A DNA stretch of 64,000 nt from Lysobacter capsici. Lineage in GTDB: Bacteria; Pseudomonadota; Gammaproteobacteria; Xanthomonadales; Xanthomonadaceae. Every line of letters starts with the position of its first letter. The first letter of the stretch is position 1. The stretch covers positions 4,526,001 to 4,590,000 of the forward strand of contig NZ_CP094357.1 of assembly GCF_014779555.2 (NCBI RefSeq). Direction: 5' to 3'. Below, piece after piece: positions 45,184 through 55,891 of this stretch. The translations under genes were made by a program, and so were the position numbers. The notes below the pieces were generated by a model. It did no database searches, was not told the DNA's origin, and saw nothing but the letters and a program-made list of their open reading frames with translations.

Positions 45184-46095
45184 GTGCGCATCTACACGCA
45201 TCCGGCCTGCACGCGTCACGACCCCGGTCCGGGGCACGCCGAGCGGCCGTTGCGTCTGGTCGCGGTCACCGAAGCGCTGCGCGAAGCCTTCCCGGGCCTG
45301 GACTGGCGCGAAGCGCCCGCCGCCAGCCGCGGCCAACTGCTGCGCGCACACACCGACGAATTGCTGGCGCTGGTGCTCGACACCGCGCTCGACGGCCCCA
45401 TGCACCTGGACCCCGACACCGTGCTCGCGCCCGGCTCGGCCGAAGCCGCGCTGCGCGCGGCGGGCGCCGGCGTGGCCGCGGTCGACGCGGTGCTCAAGGG
45501 CGAAACCCAGCGCGTGTTCTGCGCGGTGCGTCCGCCCGGCCATCACGCCACCTTCGAAGTGGCGATGGGCTTCTGCCTGTTCAACAACATCGCCGTCGCT
45601 GCCGCGCATGCCTGCGAAAAACACGGCCTGTCGCGGGTGGCGGTGATCGATTTCGACGTGCATCACGGCAACGGCACCCAGGCGATCTTCGACAGCGACC
45701 CGCGGGTGATGTACGTCAGCTCGCACCAGATGCCGCTGTACCCGGACACCGGTTCGGTGCACGAGCGCGGCGTGGGCAACATCGTCAACGCTCCCCTCGC
45801 CCCCGGCACCGGCAGCGAGGGTTTCCGCCGCGTATGGCGCGAACGCCTGCTGCCGACGATCGATTCGTTCCGCCCGCAACTGGTGCTGATCTCGGCCGGT
45901 TTCGACGCGCACAAGCGCGATCCGCTGGCGCAGGTGGAACTCGAGGGCGAGGACTTCGCGTGGATCACCCGCGAACTGGTGGCGATCGCCGATCGGCATG
46001 CGCTGGGCCGGGTGGTGTCGATGCTCGAGGGCGGTTACGACCTGGCGGCGTTGCGCGAGAGCGCGGTGGCGCATGTGGGTGCGTTGATGGCTTGA
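45184..46095 (+). CDS. Histone deacetylase family protein
   Basis: 303 aa zinc-dependent deacetylase (acetoin-utilization/acetylpolyamine amidohydrolase group). Catalytic strings: RPPGHHATFEVAMGFCLFNN (tandem His), VIDFDVHHGNGTQAIF (Asp/His zinc ligands) and ISAGFDAHKRDPLA. The start is GTG at 45184, two bases after the preceding stop. It could remove acetyl groups from small molecules or protein lysines; the substrate is unknown. Confidence 0.92.
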   Translation: MRIYTHPACTRHDPGPGHAERPLRLVAVTEALREAFPGLDWREAPAASRGQLLRAHTDELLALVLDTALDGPMHLDPDTVLAPGSAEAALRAAGAGVAAVDAVLKGETQRVFCAVRPPGHHATFEVAMGFCLFNNIAVAAAHACEKHGLSRVAVIDFDVHHGNGTQAIFDSDPRVMYVSSHQMPLYPDTGSVHERGVGNIVNAPLAPGTGSEGFRRVWRERLLPTIDSFRPQLVLISAGFDAHKRDPLAQVELEGEDFAWITRELVAIADRHALGRVVSMLEGGYDLAALRESAVAHVGALMA

Positions 46096-46265
46096 GCGCG
46101 TTCGGCGCTCTGGTGGGCTCGCGGTCTTGCGCGGACGAACTCTCACGTTTTCAAAGTCGCACCCGTCGGTTGCGCGGCACTGCTTGCGCGCACGCAACTC
46201 TTTAGCCTTTGGCTTTGGCCTTGGCTTTGACCTTGAATTTCAGCCGTTGGCTTTTTAGCTTTTCG

Positions 46266-46820
46266 CCCGGCGCGGCTTGTAACTCGCGATGCAATAGCAG
46301 GCCCGAAGGGCGGCACGCATGGATGCGTGCCGTAGGCCACCCAGGACATGGATGTCCTGTGTGGCCTACCCCCGCGTAAGCACCGATCTTGCGGGCTCTT
46401 GATTCGAAACAGGAACGCCTTTTTCTTTGGTTACTTTTGACCGAAGGGAATCCAGGCGGACTTTTGTGGCTTTGGACAAAAGAAAGTTACCCGCCGCTTT
46501 AGCGGCGGAAGCTTTTGATCCTGCTTCCAGCTTTGAAAGCTCTAGAGCCTATGAAGCCAAAGGCAAGATCAACAGCTTTCGTCCGCAAGCGGCCGAGTTA
46601 CTTTCTTTTGTCAAAAGCGACAAAAGAAAGGTAACCAAAGAAAAACGCTTTTTGGTGAATCAAGGGCCCGCAAGATCGTTGCAGACGCGGGCACGCGCCA
46701 CACGGGACATCCTGTCCCGGTGGCGCGCGGCGCACATCCTTGTGCGCCGCCCTTCGGGTGTGCTTTTGCTAACGCGAGTTACATGCCTCGCAGCGCTGGA
46801 TGAACTGCGCAACTTCAGGC
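46266..46820. repeat. Large near-palindromic element, copy 3 (with 24-base insert)
   Basis: It is identical to copy 2 from 46266 for about 390 bases, including the insert at 46438-46461. It then shows scattered differences up to the end near 46815, where a new arrangement of REP units begins. It is inserted downstream of a plus-strand operon. Reading frames spanning it are spurious. Confidence 0.9.
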
Positions 46821-46845
46821 TTAAGCCAAAGCCACATCGCCTACC

Positions 46846-46965
46846 TGTAGGAGCGACGCGAGTCGCGACCGCGGGAATGCAACTACGGCGCAGGTTGCGA
46901 AGTTGTCGCAATGCCGCGGTCGCGGCTTGTGACCGAAGGAAATCCAGTAGGACGTCGCTCCTACA
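46846..46965. repeat. REP inverted pair, right arm split by the 24-base module
   Basis: TGTAGGAGCGACGCGAGTCG (46846-46865) is mirrored by a REP unit ending GTCGCTCCTACA (46954-46965). The right unit is interrupted at 46930-46953 by the module TGACCGAAGGAAATCCAG...GGAC. The rest of the gap to 47119 is GC-rich without gene signs. Confidence 0.8.
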
Positions 46966-47119
46966 GGAGGGCCATGCGAGTCGCGATTCGCTCGTGTAGG
47001 TACGGATCAAAGCCGCGACCGCCATCGGGCGGCCGCCCGCGCAGATCAGCCCGCCCGCGAAACGGTCGCAAGCCCAGCCCCGCCACGGGACTCAATAACG
47101 GAAAATCCCAACCCGCCAA

Positions 47120-47617
47120 TCACCCACCCGACGCCTTGCCCTCACCCGCGCCCTCAAACCCCAGCGACGCCGAGTTGATGCAATACCGCAACCCGGTCGG
47201 CCGCGGACCATCCGGGAACAAGTGCCCCAGGTGCGAGTCGCAACGCGCACATTTGACCTCGATCCGGCGCATACCGTGACTCTCGTCGGCATGCTCGGTG
47301 ACCGCTTCGGGTGCCAACGGCTGCCAATAACTCGGCCAACCGCTGCCCGAGTCGTACTTGGCGTCCGAGGAGAACAACGGCTCGCCGCAGGCCACGCAGG
47401 TGTAGGTGCCGGCCTCCTTGTGATTCCAGAACTTGCCGGTGAAGGCCCGCTCGGTGGCCGAGCAACGGCAGACCGCGTACTGCTCCGGCGACAATTGCTC
47501 GCGCCATTCAGCTTCGCTCTTCGCGACCGCCGGCGCCGCGGTCGCCTGCGGTTCGGCCGACGGCTGCGTCGCGGCGGGGGCGGCCGGGTGCGGGTTCGGG
47601 TCGGGGTGCTGGCTCAT
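47120..47617 (-). CDS. msrB: Peptide-methionine (R)-S-oxide reductase
   Basis: 165 aa; reduces methionine-R-sulfoxide. Zinc ligand pairs are CVACG and [12 protein letters not shown]; the catalytic Cys is in [13 protein letters not shown]. Residues 1-40 are Pro/Ala-rich ([17 protein letters not shown]) and not part of the fold. The start MSQHPDPN follows AGGAGGACGTC. It is divergent from lptD. msrA is unlinked at 28.8 kb. Confidence 0.95.
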   Translation of the reverse strand: MSQHPDPNPHPAAPAATQPSAEPQATAAPAVAKSEAEWREQLSPEQYAVCRCSATERAFTGKFWNHKEAGTYTCVACGEPLFSSDAKYDSGSGWPSYWQPLAPEAVTEHADESHGMRRIEVKCARCDSHLGHLFPDGPRPTGLRYCINSASLGFEGAGEGKASGG

Positions 47618-47758
47618 GACGTCCTCCTGGGTAGGCAAGCGGATCGATGCGGCGTTCGCGGAAGATGAACGCCGAAGCCCGATAGATGGCGCTCGCGTTG
47701 CCCGCTTGCAAGGGATACGGCAAGCTAACGGCCGTTTTTCCGTCTGCCGGATGCTCGC

Positions 47759-50314
47759 GTGCGCAAACCCTTCCGCCTGCTCCCGTTATCGTTGTGCATC
47801 GCCATCGCCCTGCCCGCTTACGCGGCGGACGACAACGAGAATTGGGGGCTGTGCCCGCTGATCGACGCGGTGCCGTCCTTCGACGACGCCCCCGCCCCGA
47901 CCGGCACCGCCGACCAGCGCACCGCCCAGCCGACCGACATCGACGGCGGCACCCTGCAGCGCGGCAGCAACGAGCAGAACATCGTGGTCCAGGACAACGT
48001 CCGGCTCAGCCGCGGCGACCAGTTCCTGGGCACCGACAAGCTCAGCTACAACCAGGAGTCGGGCAAGTACACGGCCGAAGGCCACGTGCGCTACCAGGAC
48101 TCGAGCATGCGCATGGTCGCCGAGCACGCCGAGGGCGACCAGAACGCCGATCAGCACCGCATCGACGACGTCGAATACCAGCTGACCTCGCGCCGCGGCA
48201 ACGGCGGCGCCGAACGCATCGACTTGAACGGCGCCAAGGGCGCGCTGCACAGCTCGACCTACTCGACCTGCGCGCCGAACCAGCGCGTGTGGGAACTGCG
48301 CGCCCACCGCATCGACCTGGACACCGACAAGGGCATGGGCGTGGCGCGCAACGCGACCTTGCGCATCGGCAAGATCCCGGTGCTGTACGTGCCGTGGTTC
48401 ATGTTCCCGATCGACGACCAGCGCCGTACCGGCCTGCTGTTTCCGAACATCGGCGTGTCGGGCAAGAACGGTTTCGACTGGCGCCAGCCGATCTACCTCA
48501 ACCTCGCGCCGAACTACGACGCCACCTTGTTCCCGCGCTACATGAGCAAGCGCGGCGTGGCGATGGGCGGCGAGTTCCGCTGGCTGTACGAGCGCGGCTC
48601 GGGCGAGGTCTCGGGCAACTGGATGCCCAGCGACGACCTGCCCCGCAACGACCCCGACCGCTACACCGATTATCGCCGCAACGACCCCAACGGCCTGTTC
48701 GAGATTCCCAGGGACCGCATGCCGGAAAAGAACCGCGGCGAGTTCGCGCTCAAGGCCCAGCACCGCCTCGACGGCACCTGGTACGCCGGCGCCAACCTGG
48801 CCTGGGTCAGCGACAAGTACTACCTGCAGGACTTCAACAACAGCCTGTACGGCCAGTCGGCGATTTCGCTGCGCAGCGAAATCGGCCTGTACGGCCGCGG
48901 CCGCTACTGGGACGCGAGCATCATCGCCGACCACAACCAGCTGGCCGACTTCACCCTGCAGGAAAACTCGCTGGCCTACGACCGCCTGCCGCGCGCGACC
49001 TTCCACTGGGCGCAGCCGTGGGGCAAGTGGGTCGAGACCGGTGTCGACACCGAGGCGGTGCGCTTCCAGCACGAAGACATGAAGTTCACCCCGGGCGACC
49101 CGGCCGCGCCGATCGGCCTGCGCCGCGAGATCCCCGGCGGCAGCCGGTTCGACATCAAGCCCTACGTCAGCTTCCCGCTGGAAGGCTCGGCCTGGTTCAT
49201 CCGGCCCAAGCTGGCCTGGCGCTACACCGCGTACGAACTCGAAGGCGACCTGGCCCAGCAGCTCGCGGCCAGTCAGGCGGCGGCCTTCGCCACGGCCAAC
49301 AACGTGCCCAACACGCCGGAGCTGGCGCGCAGCTTCTATAACAAGTCGCCCACGCGCAGCCTGCCGATCACCTCGATCGACGCGGGCATGTACTTCGACC
49401 GCGAGACCGAAATCCGCGGCGAGAACTACCTGCATACCCTGGAACCGCGCGTGTTCTACCTGCGCGCGCCGTACCGCGACCAGGGCGGCATCCCGCTGTT
49501 CGACACCAACCCGATGTCGTTCAGCTGGGGCGCGCTGTTCCGCGACAACCGCTACTCCGGCGCCGACCGCCAGACCGACGCCAACCAGCTGACCACCGCG
49601 CTGACCACCCGCCTGATCAATTCCGAGGACGGCCGCGAGCGGCTGGCGGCGAGCATCGGCCAGATCCAGTACTTCGACGACATCCGCGTGGTCGCCGGCG
49701 CGGAAACCCCGATCAAGCAGGGCAAGTCGGCCTGGGTCGCCGACGTCAGCGTCTCGCCGAGCGACCGCTGGACGATCAACGCCACCTACCAGTGGGACCC
49801 GCGCCTGCGCAGCGAGGACCTGGCCACCCTGCGCGCGCGCTATCTGTTCGGCGACGCCGGCGTGGTCAACTTCGCCTATCGCTATCGCCGCAACCTGTCG
49901 GTGCTGCCGACCGCGCCGCGCGAGCAGCGCGATCAGTTCGAGCAGGCCGACTTCTCGTTCCTGTACCCGATCAACAACAACTGGAGCGTGGTCGGCCGCT
50001 ACTACTACTCGATCAAGGACAAGCGTCCGCTCGAGCAGATCGCCGGCGTGCAGTGGGAAAGCTGCTGCCTGGCGGTGCGCGCCATCGCCCGCCGCTACCA
50101 GCGCAACCGCTCCGAAGACCTCAACAGCTCCTTTCAGGTGGAGTTCGAACTCAAGGGTCTAGGCTCCGCCGGCCAGAACACGGAGCGCGTTTTGCGCCGT
50201 GCTATTCTCGGCTATAACCGCGACGACCTGTATCTGGCGCCGCCGTCTCCCACGGTCAGCCGCGAAAACCGCGGCAACGACGCCGACGACTCGACCCTCG
50301 ACCCGACCCTATGA
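47759..50314 (+). CDS. lptD: LPS-assembly protein LptD
   Basis: 851 aa outer-membrane protein that inserts lipopolysaccharide into the outer leaflet with LptE. The start is GTG at 47759 with a signal peptide ([16 protein letters not shown]). An N-terminal LptA-like domain ([37 protein letters not shown]) is followed by the barrel. The Cys residues expected for the two disulfides are seen as [18 protein letters not shown] and [10 protein letters not shown]. surA is translationally coupled (ATGA). Confidence 0.95.
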   Translation: MRKPFRLLPLSLCIAIALPAYAADDNENWGLCPLIDAVPSFDDAPAPTGTADQRTAQPTDIDGGTLQRGSNEQNIVVQDNVRLSRGDQFLGTDKLSYNQESGKYTAEGHVRYQDSSMRMVAEHAEGDQNADQHRIDDVEYQLTSRRGNGGAERIDLNGAKGALHSSTYSTCAPNQRVWELRAHRIDLDTDKGMGVARNATLRIGKIPVLYVPWFMFPIDDQRRTGLLFPNIGVSGKNGFDWRQPIYLNLAPNYDATLFPRYMSKRGVAMGGEFRWLYERGSGEVSGNWMPSDDLPRNDPDRYTDYRRNDPNGLFEIPRDRMPEKNRGEFALKAQHRLDGTWYAGANLAWVSDKYYLQDFNNSLYGQSAISLRSEIGLYGRGRYWDASIIADHNQLADFTLQENSLAYDRLPRATFHWAQPWGKWVETGVDTEAVRFQHEDMKFTPGDPAAPIGLRREIPGGSRFDIKPYVSFPLEGSAWFIRPKLAWRYTAYELEGDLAQQLAASQAAAFATANNVPNTPELARSFYNKSPTRSLPITSIDAGMYFDRETEIRGENYLHTLEPRVFYLRAPYRDQGGIPLFDTNPMSFSWGALFRDNRYSGADRQTDANQLTTALTTRLINSEDGRERLAASIGQIQYFDDIRVVAGAETPIKQGKSAWVADVSVSPSDRWTINATYQWDPRLRSEDLATLRARYLFGDAGVVNFAYRYRRNLSVLPTAPREQRDQFEQADFSFLYPINNNWSVVGRYYYSIKDKRPLEQIAGVQWESCCLAVRAIARRYQRNRSEDLNSSFQVEFELKGLGSAGQNTERVLRRAILGYNRDDLYLAPPSPTVSRENRGNDADDSTLDPTL

Positions 50315-51681
50315 ACAAACTTTTCGCGAGTCCGTTGCTCGCCGGCCTGATCGCCGGTGGCCTGCTGTTCGGTGGGGCGGTCCACGCCCAGGACGTGCAG
50401 CCGATCGATCGTATCGCCGCCGTCGTCGATGAAGACGTCATCCTCAAGACCGAACTCGACCGCGCGGTCGCCAACATCCTGGCCCAGTACGCCGGCCGCA
50501 GCGAGCAACTGCCGCCGCGCGACGTGCTCGAAAAGCAGGTGCTCGAGCGCCTGATCCTGCTCAAGATCCAGGTCGCCCAGGCCCAGGGCACCGGCGTGCG
50601 CGTGACCGATCAGGAAATCGATCAGGCCATCGGCGGCATCGCCCAGTCCAACAAGATCAGCGTCGAACAGCTGCGCCAGCAGCTGGCCCGCGACGGCAGC
50701 AGCTACACCGATTTCCGCGCCTCGATCCGCGACGAGCTGCTGGTCCAGCGCCTGCGCCAGCGTTTCGCCCAGACCCGGGTCTCGGTCAGCGACGCCGAGG
50801 TCGACGCCGCGCTGGCGGCGCAGGCCAACACCGGCACCCAGTACCACCTCGCCCACATCCTCGTGGCCCTGCCCGAGGGCGCCACCGCCGAGCAGATCGC
50901 GACCGCGCAGAAGAAGGTCGACGGCGTCAAGGCGCTGATCGACAAGGGCGAGATGGACTTCAACGCCGCCGCCGTGCGCTATTCCGACAGCCCCAACGCG
51001 CTGGAAGGCGGCGACCTGGGCTGGCGCAACGGCGACGAAATCCCGGCCGCGTTCAGCGACCTGATGAAGCAGATGAAGCCGGGCCAGATCACCGCCCCGC
51101 TGCGTGGTCCGAGCGGCTTCCAGCTGCTCAAGCTGGTCGAAGTCCGCGACGCCTCGCAGTCGGCGCCGCAGATGGTCACCCAGTACCACGCCCGCCACAT
51201 CCTGGTCCGGGTCAGCGACAAGGTCAGCGAAGCGCAGGCCAAGGCCAAGGCCGAGACCCTGCGCGCGCGCATCGCCGGCGGCGCCAAGTTCGAGGACGTG
51301 GTCAAGGAAAGCTCCGAGGACCTGGGCACCCAGAACAAGGGCGGCGACCTGGGCTGGTTCATGAAGGACGAATTCGGTCCCGAGTTCGGCGGCGCGGTCA
51401 CCAGCCTGGCCGACAACGACATCTCGCAGCCGATCCACACCAGCGCCGGCTACCACATCGTCCAGCGTCTGGGCACGCGCGAAAGCGACGTCGCCGACCA
51501 GAGCAAGCGCGCCCAGGTCCAGGAGACCATCGGCCGCCGCAAGCTGGAAGAAGAGTGGAACCGCTTCCTGCGCGAGAAGCGCGGCGAAGCCTACGTGGAC
51601 TTCCGCATCGGCAAGGGTTCGGAGGGCAACCAGCCCGGCACCGAGACCACCCTGCCGACCGCCAAGCCCGCCGGCAGCTGA
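50311..51681 (+). CDS. surA: Periplasmic chaperone and peptidyl-prolyl isomerase SurA
   Basis: 456 aa. Signal peptide (LLAGLIAGGLLFGGAVHA), then an N-terminal chaperone domain (RIAAVVDEDVILKTELDRAV) and two parvulin domains (TQYHLAHILVALPEGATAEQ and TQYHARHILVRVSDKVSEAQ). It helps outer-membrane barrel proteins such as the adjacent LptD to fold. Starts inside the lptD stop. It is somewhat longer than E. coli SurA (428 aa), with a Pro/Thr-rich C-terminal tail. Confidence 0.96.
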   Translation: MNKLFASPLLAGLIAGGLLFGGAVHAQDVQPIDRIAAVVDEDVILKTELDRAVANILAQYAGRSEQLPPRDVLEKQVLERLILLKIQVAQAQGTGVRVTDQEIDQAIGGIAQSNKISVEQLRQQLARDGSSYTDFRASIRDELLVQRLRQRFAQTRVSVSDAEVDAALAAQANTGTQYHLAHILVALPEGATAEQIATAQKKVDGVKALIDKGEMDFNAAAVRYSDSPNALEGGDLGWRNGDEIPAAFSDLMKQMKPGQITAPLRGPSGFQLLKLVEVRDASQSAPQMVTQYHARHILVRVSDKVSEAQAKAKAETLRARIAGGAKFEDVVKESSEDLGTQNKGGDLGWFMKDEFGPEFGGAVTSLADNDISQPIHTSAGYHIVQRLGTRESDVADQSKRAQVQETIGRRKLEEEWNRFLREKRGEAYVDFRIGKGSEGNQPGTETTLPTAKPAGS

Positions 51682-51682
51682 C

Positions 51683-52675
51683 GTGACCCCGCCCCGGCTC
51701 GCGCTGGTGCCGGGCGAGCCGGCCGGCGTCGGGCCGGAGCTGTGCGTGCGGCTGCTGCAACGGCCGCGCGATTACGATCTGGTCGGCTTCGCCGATCCGC
51801 GCAGCCTGCGCGCCGCCGCCGACGCGCTCGGCCTGCCCCTGACCCTGCTGCCGCCCGATCGCCCCTCGCGGGCGCCCGGCGAACTGGCCCTGGTCGAGAT
51901 ACCCAACCCGGTCCACCCGGCCTTCGGCACGCCCGAGCCGGGCAACGCCGCGGCGGTGATCCAGGCCCTGCTCGACAGCGCCCAGGGCTGCCTGGACGGC
52001 CGGTTCGACGGCGTGGTCACCGGTCCCGTGCACAAGGCCGTGATCAACGCCGGCGGCATCGCCTACACCGGCACCACCGAACTGCTGGCAAACCAGGCCG
52101 GACGCGAGGTGGTGATGATGCTGGCCAACGACATCGTCCGGGTCGCGCTGGCCACCACCCACCTGCCGCTGCGCGCGGTCGCCGATGCGATCGAGCCCGC
52201 CGCCCTGACCCGCACCCTGCGCACCGTCCACGCCGCCCTGCGCCACGACTTCGGCATCGCCCGGCCGCGCATCGCCGTGCTCGGCCTGAACCCGCATGCC
52301 GGGGAGGCCGGGCACCTGGGCATGGAAGAGATCGAGGTGATCGAACCGGTCATGGCCGCGCTGCGCAACGAAGGTTTCGACCTGATCGGCCCGCTGCCGG
52401 CCGACACCGCGTTCCTGCCGGCCAAGCTGCAAGGCTTCGACGCGGTCCTGGCGATGTACCACGACCAGGGCCTGCCGGTGCTCAAATACAGCGGCTTCGA
52501 GCGCGCGGTGAACCTGACCCTGGGCCTGCCCTACCCGCGCGTCGCGGTCGATCACGGCACCGCGCTGGACCTGGCCGGGCGCGGCCTGGCCGACCCGTCC
52601 AGCCTGATCGGCGCCGCCGACACCTGCGCGCGCATCGCGCGCACCCGCCGCAACCTGCCCGGAGGCACGCCATGA
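51683..52675 (+). CDS. pdxA: 4-hydroxythreonine-4-phosphate dehydrogenase
   Basis: 330 aa; oxidises 4-phosphohydroxy-L-threonine in pyridoxal phosphate synthesis. Family strings are LVPGEPAGVGPEL, VVTGPVHKAVINAGG, GLNPHAGEAGHLGMEE, AMYHDQGLPVLKY (metal-binding His) and LPYPRVAVDHGTALDLAG. The GTG start is one base after the surA stop, and the gene ends in an ATGA overlap with rsmA. Confidence 0.96.
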   Translation: MTPPRLALVPGEPAGVGPELCVRLLQRPRDYDLVGFADPRSLRAAADALGLPLTLLPPDRPSRAPGELALVEIPNPVHPAFGTPEPGNAAAVIQALLDSAQGCLDGRFDGVVTGPVHKAVINAGGIAYTGTTELLANQAGREVVMMLANDIVRVALATTHLPLRAVADAIEPAALTRTLRTVHAALRHDFGIARPRIAVLGLNPHAGEAGHLGMEEIEVIEPVMAALRNEGFDLIGPLPADTAFLPAKLQGFDAVLAMYHDQGLPVLKYSGFERAVNLTLGLPYPRVAVDHGTALDLAGRGLADPSSLIGAADTCARIARTRRNLPGGTP

Positions 52676-53532
52676 CCGGCACCGCCAAGAGCCACGCCAA
52701 GGGCTTCAAGCCCGAAGCCAAGAAACACCTGGGCCAGCACTTCCTGCACGACCAGGGGATCATCTCGATGATCGTGCAGGCCGTGGACCCCAAGCCCGGC
52801 GACCGCCTGGTCGAGATCGGCCCGGGCCAGGGCGCGATCACCTTCCCGCTGCTGGACCGCCACGGCGAGCTGACCGTGATCGAGTTCGACCGCGACCTGA
52901 TCTTCCCGCTCAGTGAAGGCGCGCGCGCCCACGGCACCCTGGAAGTGATCCACCGCGACGTGCTGACCGTGGATTTCAGCGCGCTCGCCAACGAAAGCCC
53001 GATCCGCCTGGTCGGCAACCTGCCCTACAACCTGTCCTCGCCGATCCTGTTCCATGCCCTGGACCACGCCGGCTCGATCGTCGACATGCACTTCATGCTG
53101 CAAAAGGAAGTGGTCGACCGCATGGCCGCCGGTCCCGGCAGCAAGGTCTACGGCCGGCTGAGCGTGATGCTGCAGGCGTATTGCCAGGTGATCGCGCTGT
53201 TCGATGTGCCACCTGGCGCATTTCGTCCGCCGCCGAAGGTGGATTCGGCGGTGGTGCGGATGATCCCGCACCCGCCGCAGAAGATCGGCATCGACGACCG
53301 CGCGCTGTTCGCGCGCGTGGTCCGCGACGCCTTCGGCCAACGCCGCAAGACCCTGCGCAACGCCCTGTCGCGGATCTGCGAAGGCGCCGCGATCGAAGCC
53401 GCCGGCCTGCGCCCGGATGCGCGCGCCGAGCAGATCGAAGTCGCCGATTTCGTGGCCCTGGCCAATTGGCTCAAGGCCAATGCGCAGGTCGAGGCCGATA
53501 CCGGCGAGGACGCGGCCGACAACACGGATTGA
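52672..53532 (+). CDS. rsmA: 16S rRNA (adenine-N6) dimethyltransferase
   Basis: 286 aa enzyme that dimethylates two adjacent adenines (1518 and 1519 in E. coli). HLGQHFLHDQGIISMI is the characteristic N terminus, EIGPGQGAITFPLL motif I, VGNLPYNLSSPILF the catalytic NLPY motif. The C-terminal extension (QVEADTGEDAADNTD) is acidic. The order lptD-surA-pdxA-rsmA-apaG-apaH is conserved in gammaproteobacteria. Confidence 0.96.
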   Translation: MTGTAKSHAKGFKPEAKKHLGQHFLHDQGIISMIVQAVDPKPGDRLVEIGPGQGAITFPLLDRHGELTVIEFDRDLIFPLSEGARAHGTLEVIHRDVLTVDFSALANESPIRLVGNLPYNLSSPILFHALDHAGSIVDMHFMLQKEVVDRMAAGPGSKVYGRLSVMLQAYCQVIALFDVPPGAFRPPPKVDSAVVRMIPHPPQKIGIDDRALFARVVRDAFGQRRKTLRNALSRICEGAAIEAAGLRPDARAEQIEVADFVALANWLKANAQVEADTGEDAADNTD

Positions 53533-53711
53533 GCGATTACGATCCACCCGAGGCAGCCGATCCACACACCCTCGCCAGCCAGCGCCGCATCGGCGCCAGC
53601 GCGCCACTGAACGACACGGCGAAGTTTTCCGCCGGCGAAAACCGCGGCGCGCCGGCACCGCTTCGCGCATGCCAATTCGCGTGAGCGTTCGCACCCTACC
53701 GCCTCGCACGC

Positions 53712-53731
53712 CGCAGGACCGCGGTCCTGCG
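53712..53731. other. Perfect 20-base palindrome upstream of apaG
   Basis: CGCAGGACCGCGGTCCTGCG (53712-53731) is a perfect palindrome in the 290-base gap before apaG, about 92 bases from its start. It might be a dimeric regulator site or a DNA hairpin. Nothing else in 53533-53822 is recognisable. Confidence 0.45.
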
Positions 53732-53822
53732 ACCGCATCGCCGTTGTCCCGGATTCGACCGCATAAGCCGTTATCCCGAAGACTCATTCCCGCTTCATCC
53801 CCGCTTTGCTTAAACTGCCGCC

Positions 53823-54209
53823 ATGGAACCGCAACGCCACGACTACGCCTTCGACATCGATGTCGCGACCCGCTACCTGGACGACCAGTCCGAGCCGGAG
53901 CAGGATCGCTATGTCTTTGCCTACACCATCCACATCCGCAACGCCGGCAAGGTTCCCGCGCGCCTGATCTCGCGCCACTGGGTGATCACCGACGCCAACG
54001 GCAAGGTGCAGGAAGTGCGCGGCGACGGCGTGGTCGGCGAACAGCCCTGGCTGCGGCCGGGCGACGATTACGAATACACCTCGGGCGCGGTGCTCGAAAC
54101 CAGCCTGGGGACGATGGAGGGCAGCTACGCGATGGTGGCCGACGACGGCACCCAGTTCGAAGCGCCGGTGCCGACGTTCACGCTCACCATTCCGCGCACC
54201 CTGCACTGA
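53823..54209 (+). CDS. apaG: ApaG, Co2+/Mg2+ efflux-associated protein
   Basis: 128 aa, single Ig-like beta fold. [31 protein letters not shown] and [19 protein letters not shown] with a Gly-rich [19 protein letters not shown] are family blocks. Length equals E. coli ApaG (125 aa). Encoded 13 bases before apaH. The exact molecular role is not settled. Confidence 0.95.
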   Translation: MEPQRHDYAFDIDVATRYLDDQSEPEQDRYVFAYTIHIRNAGKVPARLISRHWVITDANGKVQEVRGDGVVGEQPWLRPGDDYEYTSGAVLETSLGTMEGSYAMVADDGTQFEAPVPTFTLTIPRTLH

Positions 54210-54222
54210 GCGCGGACGACAC

Positions 54223-55086
54223 ATGACTGTTTGGGCAATAGGCGACCTGCAAGGCTGCTACGACGCGACTCAGCGCCTGCTGGAACGCATCCGGTTCGAT
54301 CCCGCGCGGGATCGGCTGTGGTTCTGCGGCGATCTGGTCAACCGCGGCGGGCAATCGCTGGAAACGCTGCGGCTGGTGCATTCGCTGCGCGAGTACAGCA
54401 CCACCGTGCTCGGCAATCACGACCTGTCGCTGCTGGCGATCGGCGAGCGCACCGAGGAAGAGAAGCGCAAGGTCAATCCCGATCTGCAGCGCATCGTCCT
54501 GGCCGAGGACGGCCCGGCCCTGCTCGACTGGCTGCGCCTGCAGAAACTGGTGCATGTCGACCGCAAGCTCGGCTGGATGATGGTGCATGCCGGCCTCGCG
54601 CCGAAGTGGACCACCGCGATGGCCGAGCGCCACGCGCGCGAAGTCGAGGAGCGCCTGCACGGCGATCAGTACAAGCGCCTGCTCAAGAACATGTACGGCG
54701 ATCGCCCGGCCTGGAATCCGAAACTCGCCGGCATCGACCGCCACCGCGCGATCATCAACATCTTCACCCGCCTGCGCTATTGCACGCCGCGCGGCCGCAT
54801 CGCATTCGAGGACAAGGGCAGCCCGGGCACGCAGCCGGTCGGCCTGTACCCGTGGTACGAAGTGCCGGGCCGGGCCGAGCGCGATCTCAAGATCGTGTGC
54901 GGGCATTGGTCGACCCTGGGCCTGTTCATCGGCCACGGCGTGCATGCGATCGACACCGGCGCGGTATGGGGCGGCAAGCTCACCGCGCTGCAGCTCGACA
55001 CCGACGAACTGCGGCTGGTGCAGGTGCCCGGTCGCGACGTGCCGGCGCATCCGCCGCGGCCGCGGCCACCGCGTCAGCCTAACTGA
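54223..55086 (+). CDS. apaH: Symmetrical bis(5'-nucleosyl)-tetraphosphatase
   Basis: 287 aa metallophosphatase that cleaves Ap4A to two ADP. The three metal motifs are seen in order: WAIGDLQGCYDAT, WFCGDLVNRGGQSLE and VLGNHDLSLLAIG, with HAGLAPKW downstream. A Pro/Arg-rich C-terminus (HPPRPRPPRQPN) is extra. Confidence 0.95.
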   Translation: MTVWAIGDLQGCYDATQRLLERIRFDPARDRLWFCGDLVNRGGQSLETLRLVHSLREYSTTVLGNHDLSLLAIGERTEEEKRKVNPDLQRIVLAEDGPALLDWLRLQKLVHVDRKLGWMMVHAGLAPKWTTAMAERHAREVEERLHGDQYKRLLKNMYGDRPAWNPKLAGIDRHRAIINIFTRLRYCTPRGRIAFEDKGSPGTQPVGLYPWYEVPGRAERDLKIVCGHWSTLGLFIGHGVHAIDTGAVWGGKLTALQLDTDELRLVQVPGRDVPAHPPRPRPPRQPN

Positions 55087-55210
55087 GCGAGGCACGCGCA
55101 TGCGCCAGGGAAGGTCGCGATCACAGCCATCCTCGGGGCCTGCACCGACGATGCGGCAAATCTTCGCCACACCCGCGCGAGTGGCGCGGATTTCAGTAAC
55201 GGCGAAACCG

Positions 55211-55891
55211 ATGCCGGCGACGACCTTCGCGCGAACGGTCACCGCCTTGCTGATCGCCGCGCTCGCCGCCGCATGTTCGCAGCCCGCCTCGCCGCCGGCC
55301 GAACGCACGACCGTGAGGGTCTGGCCGGCGCCATCCGCAGAACCCGCGGCAGCGTCGCCGCCCCTAGTCGCCGCCGCGCGCGCCCAGGTCGGCGTGGTGC
55401 GGCGGTACGACCCCGCCTACGTGCAACTGGCTTATCCCGGCGGCGACGTCGCCGCCGATCGCGGCGTCTGCACCGACGTGGTGATCCGCGCCTTGCGCGT
55501 GCAGGGCCTGGACCTGCAACAGACCGTGCACGAGGACATGCGCGCGAACTTCGCCGCGTATCCGTCGATCTGGCGGGCGAAATCCACCGACCGCAACATC
55601 GATCATCGCCGCGTGCCCAACCTGCGCCGCTGGTTCGAACGCCAGCGCTGGTCGTTGCCGGTCAGCGAGCGCGCCGACGACTACCGCGCCGGCGATCTGG
55701 TGACCTGGGAGCTCAACGGCGGCCTGCCGCATATCGGCATCGTGTCCGACCGCAAATCCTGGGACCGGCAGCGGCCGTTGATCCTGCACAACATCGCGCG
55801 CGGCACCCAGGAAGACGATGTGCTGTTCGATTATCCGATCACCGGGCATTACCGGCCGGTGTTGCCCGGCGCCGCGGTGGTCTCGCGATGA
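55211..55891 (+). CDS. DUF1287 lipoprotein
   Basis: 226 aa. The start MPATTFARTVTALLIAALAAAC gives a lipoprotein signal with a plausible lipobox before Cys22; starts at 55100 (with a GAGG box) and 55151 would bury this signal. The mature part has DRGVCTDVVIRALRVQGLDL, NIDHRRVPNLRRWFERQRW and DYRAGDLVTW, all family strings of DUF1287. GLPHIGIVSDRKS suggests a cysteine-protease-like or NlpC/P60-related fold with Cys and His, but activity is unproven. ATGA overlap with the next gene. Confidence 0.8.
   Translation: MPATTFARTVTALLIAALAAACSQPASPPAERTTVRVWPAPSAEPAAASPPLVAAARAQVGVVRRYDPAYVQLAYPGGDVAADRGVCTDVVIRALRVQGLDLQQTVHEDMRANFAAYPSIWRAKSTDRNIDHRRVPNLRRWFERQRWSLPVSERADDYRAGDLVTWELNGGLPHIGIVSDRKSWDRQRPLILHNIARGTQEDDVLFDYPITGHYRPVLPGAAVVSR

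Noticed and set aside
46427-46999. 190-codon plus-strand reading frame in the third palindrome
   Set aside because: Same reason as for 31697-32188; its end runs into REP units and differs from the first copy.
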